Source of the DNA: Halocaridina rubra
Lineage: Eukaryota > Arthropoda > Malacostraca > Decapoda > Atyidae
DNA length: 64,000 bases
NCBI GenBank assembly: GCA_037179515.1
Contig: JAXCGZ010020806.1
Coordinates: 124,090-188,089, forward strand
Direction of reading: 5' to 3'
Positions 59,946 to 64,000 of the stretch are shown here, in pieces (the stretch's first letter is position 1; each line of letters begins with the position of its first letter). The position numbers were made by a program, and so were the translations under genes. Under the pieces are notes generated by a model that worked only from the letters and a program-made list of their open reading frames with translations, was not told where the DNA came from and ran no database searches.

Positions 59946-61494
59946 CTGTATATTTAGCCAGAAAGGCAGAAGGTCATAAAAACGTCCCTACAGCGATGAT
60001 ATAAATTTCCTTTTTTAGAAAAATAAATTAGCTCAAAGTCTCTTCGAGACAGGGCCCATGAGCGAAGAATGCGTGAGAGACAGAGAGAAAGAGCAAGAGA
60101 GAGCGAGCTATGTTATTTTTATGTTCAGAAATCACTTAGCAGTAAGCGATTCACCAGTTCTCTAGAAATTATGAGCAAGATTAGGAGTTCTGTTATTATT
60201 AATATTCTTTTTTTTAGCTATTTGGGGTATTAGTCCCTTAATATTGAGGGAATTTATGAAAGTAAATCTGGTTTCTGGCATTATTCTGTCTAGCTAATAA
60301 GTGTTAAGTCGTGTCATTAGGGTAAAAATTGTATGATTTTTAGAAAGGTCGATGTTGTTTCAACAACTGATTCCAGAGATAAGGTGATTGTCCCTTAATC
60401 CGACTTGGCCCATGTGTTTTGCCAAATAAGAGTATTGTAAAAATGAGATAAACCCTCCCTCTATATTTTTATTAGTAATTGAATGAATGAAGCCAAGTTT
60501 TTATAAGATGTTGACTTTGAGTATTTTGATTGTTGATTTTTTTTTATTTTTTCGTAAATTACTAGATGATAAATGTGACCTAGCTTCATTATTTTTGATG
60601 AGTTTCTGCTTGTTAATATTACACTGATAAGACAGAATTTTAATTGAGTAATAACAGAGAGTTTGTCTGCCACATATTTCAACTGTCTTTAAAGGAAATG
60701 TGAGCTACCACAGATAAACCGAGCAACAGGGAGGTTGGTGGGTATGGTATCTGAAATAAGTAAAATTCGAAATAAGTAAAAGAATCTGGCCAAGAGAATT
60801 TACTTTAAAATTAGTATTATTATGAAATACAATTACAGAAGTTTTGTACTTGCCCTAAAATGCTATTATCACTTATCATTTACTGTTATTCTTGTTTTTT
60901 ATTGTAATTATTATTGGTATTTTTGTTTTTATTATGGCTGTCGTTGCTATCACTCCATTGTCCTTCTTACTAATTATTATTTTCATAATATTTTCAGTAG
61001 TAACACAATTATTAGCATCTTTAATTTGAAATCATGCCCTTGTGTTACTGCAGTCACTGTTAAGAAGAATATTTCTTTAGTGGCTGTTCTCAGCATTTCA
61101 TGTCTTCTTTTTGGCTTATATAACAAACAAACAAACAAACATTTATTTCTATTTTTGTACAATGGTTATTCTTCTAAAAGTAAAAGTAACTTATAAGTAG
61201 AAATGTAATTGAACTAATAAGTAAGAGGGTAATACATACAGTTAATTAAATGTGGCTTTCATGGAAAATAATAATGTTGTACTAAAAATGTTAACAATAA
61301 TGTTAATAATAAAGTAGTAATAAAAGCACTAGATACAGTATCGTTATTATGGGCATCATTACCATATTTGTTTTCCTTATAATGAGAATAATTTGTTCTC
61401 AACTTAGAGAACAGAGAAGTCGATATCAGTGTACATATAGAGAGGTTAGTGTTAAGGGTATTGCATTAAATCATTACATTTAGTTTATGTGTGA
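59946..61494. other. AT-rich anonymous DNA
   Basis: No gene recognised. An (ACAA)n microsatellite of four to five units lies near 61124-61141. The open frame at 60822-61196 is low-complexity, hydrophobic and tyrosine-rich, as expected by chance in AT-rich DNA. Confidence 0.55.
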
Positions 61495-64000
61495 GCAGCA
61501 ACTATTTGTCCAAAAGAAAACTATATAGTTTGTCTTTGAAAGCTGAGAAGGAGGATGCATTTTTAAGATGCTCTGGAATATTGTTCCAGAGTGTTGGCCC
61601 TTTAATAGTGATCATCTTTGAACCTGCTTCTGTGTTTGTTCTCTGAATAAAGAGCTCACTGCTCTGTCGTGTGTTGGTTCCCCTTATATCCCTGACTGTT
61701 TTTAAAGCAAATAGCCAGCTAGGATAATGATGGTCCGAAATTTTTTTACAAAAACATAAATAGCATAAGCGACCTTGTTTTCTGCCCGCAGTCACTCAAG
61801 TTTATTGAGAGCTAGTGTGATGTGGTCATATTTTCTTATTCCTTCCAGGGCAATTCGAGCTGCAAAATTAATAAGCTTCTGTATTCTGTTTATCTGAGTC
61901 TTAGTGGTAGCTCCTCAAACAGTTGTGCAGTAATTAATGTGACTTAGGGCTAGAGATTCAACAACAGTTATTCGAGTGGTAGTCTCAAAATTGTCTTTTA
62001 TACGTGATAAGTACATTAATGTTCCTGTAACCTTTTTGCATACTTTATCTAGGTGGGAATCAAACAACATGTAGTTATCAAAGTGAATTCCTAGGTTTTT
62101 CACTGTTTTGCTAGTTGTAATAATATTGTCGCAAAAATTAATTGTTGTGTTTTCTGGAATTTATGCTATATGGAACCTTGAACCAATACACATGCATTGT
62201 GTTTTACATTCATTGATTAACAGCCCAATTTCTTGAAAATAGGTTTTAATTTTTGACAGTGTTTTTTCTTCTCCTAAGGTTAGCTCTGGGAGATTATTAA
62301 TATCACCACTAAAGAGTAGTTGAGTGTCATCTGCATATTGTACGACTAGACAGTCAGAAATGAAAGAAGATAGATCATTTGCGTAAATGGAGAAGAGGAT
62401 AGGACCAAGTACTGATCCCCGTGGAACACCAAATGATACATTGTTTGGCATAGAGATAATGTTTTTAAGACGTATAGATTGTTTGCGATTAGATAGATAC
62501 TCTCTAAACCAGCTCGGATCAATATTTAAGTTAGTACATTTACTTATAAGAATTTCATGGTTTACGCTGTCGAATGCTTTTGATAAGTCTAATAATACAA
62601 GAAGAGAGATTTTTTCATATCTATATTATTATAGATACTATTCTGAACTTTGAGCAGCGCAGTTTCCGTCGAGAGTTTCGGTCTGAAACCATATTGGTTA
62701 ACAGATAATAGTCCATTTGACTCTAAATATGACATAAGTTGGCATGCAAATTTTTTTTCTAATATTTAGAGAGAATGGGTATCAGGGAAATGGGACGATA
62801 GTTTGTCACATCATCTCTGTCCCCCTTTTTATGCAGAGATATTACATGTGATTTTTTCCAAGAGTCAGGAAAGTTTTTAGTAACAATGGAAGTGTTCATA
62901 ATAGTTAGAATATAAGATACAATCATGGGTAGAGCATCTTTGATGAACTGAAATGGTATACCATCTGAACCATAAGAGCCAGAGTTTCTTAGGCACTTTA
63001 TGGTAGGATTAGGGTAGTACAATAGATAGGATTTATCTTAAAGTACTCTCTTGTGTTTACATTGGATGAATTGTCATTTAAACAATTACTCATATTCACT
63101 GAGCTGATGTTTTCTTGTGTTTTCTCATATGTATTTTTGCCAAAATAGTTATTAAAGTTTTCTGTTTTGTCTTTCAACTCCGTAATATTTTCATAACTTT
63201 CTGAGGTACTCTTTTCATTTGGTATCATGCTTCTTGTCACTTTCCATGTTGCTGCTGTATCATGTCTAGAGTCATTAAATTATTTTTTTGTAAAAGTCTT
63301 TCTTATTTACGTTGATGAGAGATCTGACACATTTCTTTTCTGTTTTATAACGTTCTCGGAGAGTCATATCATATCTATTAATTTTTAGCTCTTTTTGTAT
63401 CTGATTTCTGATTTGCATTGCCTCTTTGATGTCATTAGTTAGCCAGGGGGCTGAGGGGTGGATTATTTTACTTGTTACAATGGGTGCACAACTATCTAAG
63501 CATTCATGGAAGACTTTTGTTAGAATCTCAACCTGCAAATCGACGTTATCTGTGTATTTAATTCTATTAATTACATTTATGTTGTTGATTAATGTTTCAC
63601 AAAAGATATCAGGGGAGTAATTTTTTAGACACTGGAATGTTTTGAAGAGAGGCTTCCTTTTGGGTTTGTTTATGTTTAGCATAGCAATGTTGAGTTCGTG
63701 GTCTGCATTTGGGCAAGGAACTACGTCCCAATAGAGTATACTTTCCACTTTATTTGTTATTATCAGATCTATAAGAGTCCTAGACTTAGGGGTTATGCAG
63801 GTCGGTTTTGTCACTACTTGTGTTAACTTCACAGTGTTGATCATCCTTTTCATTTTGTTATCTGCTGAGAGCAAATCATCATTAAAGTCACCAAGTTTGT
63901 ATATTGGTTTATGGTGCACACAGATATTTCTGAATGTTTCTAGCAGATGACTGAATGAACTGGTTGGTGCTTTAGGGTGACGGTAAACACCCTACAGTGA
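61495..64000 (-). mobile_element. Second Jockey/CR1-superfamily LINE family, running off the window
   Basis: A minus-strand LINE unrelated in detail to copies A-D. The 3' end of the coding part is at about 61502 and the 5' part lies beyond 64000. Its endonuclease-RT order, FGVPRGSVLGPILFSIYAND and QYADDTQLLF motifs, and the C-terminal GPTLWNNIPEHLKN block place it in the Jockey/CR1 superfamily. The clade cannot be fixed by eye. Confidence 0.85.
61502..63919 (-). pseudogene. LINE ORF2 (endonuclease-RT), second family, broken
   Basis: Open pieces in order of translation. 63275-63919 (endonuclease end: LGDFNDDLLSADNKMKRMIN, TLIDLIITN, NADHELNIAML with NADH in place of SDH, then SAPWLTNDIKEAMQIRNQ). 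62998-63240 and 62759-63022 (GSDGIPFQFIKDALP, HVISLHKKGDRDDVTNYRPI). A stretch at about 62460-62750, frameshifted. 62161-62451 (FGVPRGSVLGPILFSIYAND, catalytic YADD intact). 61915-62103 (NLGIHFDNYMLFDSHLDKVC). 61502-61795 (C-terminus). Frameshifts and stops separate them. The intact YADD suggests moderate age. Confidence 0.85.

Noticed and set aside
60822..61196. 124-residue plus-strand frame rich in Tyr, Phe and Cys
   Set aside because: Composition follows from AT-rich low-complexity DNA with an ACAA microsatellite at its end; no recognisable domain.

Overview
This window is repeat-dominated animal DNA with almost no recognisable host gene content. It is AT-rich, lacks prokaryotic operon structure, carries long (TA)n microsatellites and tRNA-derived SINEs, and is packed with decayed LINE, BEL/Pao and Gypsy retrotransposons. 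The CR1/Jockey-like LINE proteins resemble those I associate with decapod crustaceans (crab, crayfish, shrimp), so an arthropod, probably a decapod, is my best guess. That guess rests on protein style, not on a search.

Layout. 1-5768: one RTE-type LINE (+) split by a CR1/Jockey-like LINE (copy A, -), which is itself split by the 3' end of a third LINE (+). A (TA)55 tract follows the RTE 3' end. 5961-9735: the fullest CR1/Jockey-like copy (copy B, +), with ORF1 and ORF2 remnants. 9736-13705: mostly anonymous DNA with one possible host exon near 11.93-12.14 kb and a (TA)68 tract.

13.7-47.5 kb: the central structure. A tandem satellite of about 277 bp, roughly 52 monomers in three blocks, carries in each monomer a tRNA-like module with Pol III A-box and B-box consensus, read on the minus strand. 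Two BEL/Pao elements (+) interrupt it, BEL-1 (15534-28033) and BEL-2 (34791-41203). Both are flanked by the same 5-bp duplication CTAGG at the same point of the monomer, about 45-50 bp upstream of the tRNA-like module. BEL-1 also carries a nested CR1/Jockey-like LINE (copy C) and a nested Gypsy element with 257-bp LTRs. A probable solo LTR (42496-42840) sits at CTAG in the third block.

47.75-54.44 kb: BEL-3, the best-preserved coding copy, with expanded 81-bp repeats in its LTRs. All three BEL copies share an internally deleted pol: gag, three CCHC knuckles and protease remain, most of the RT is gone, and RNase H and integrase are absent. They form a non-autonomous family that would need enzymes supplied in trans. 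54.4-57.9 kb: a Gypsy integrase scrap, a SINE with an 11-bp target duplication, and a small inverted-repeat element with a MADF-domain ORF. 57.9-59.9 kb: CR1/Jockey-like copy D (-). 61.5-64.0 kb: a different Jockey/CR1-superfamily LINE (-) running off the window.

Nearly every coding region is a pseudogene. The most interesting signal is the BEL/tRNA-like-satellite association. It resembles known targeting of Pol III genes by Ty1, Ty3 and Dictyostelium TRE elements, but one insertion followed by segmental duplication is an equally live explanation.
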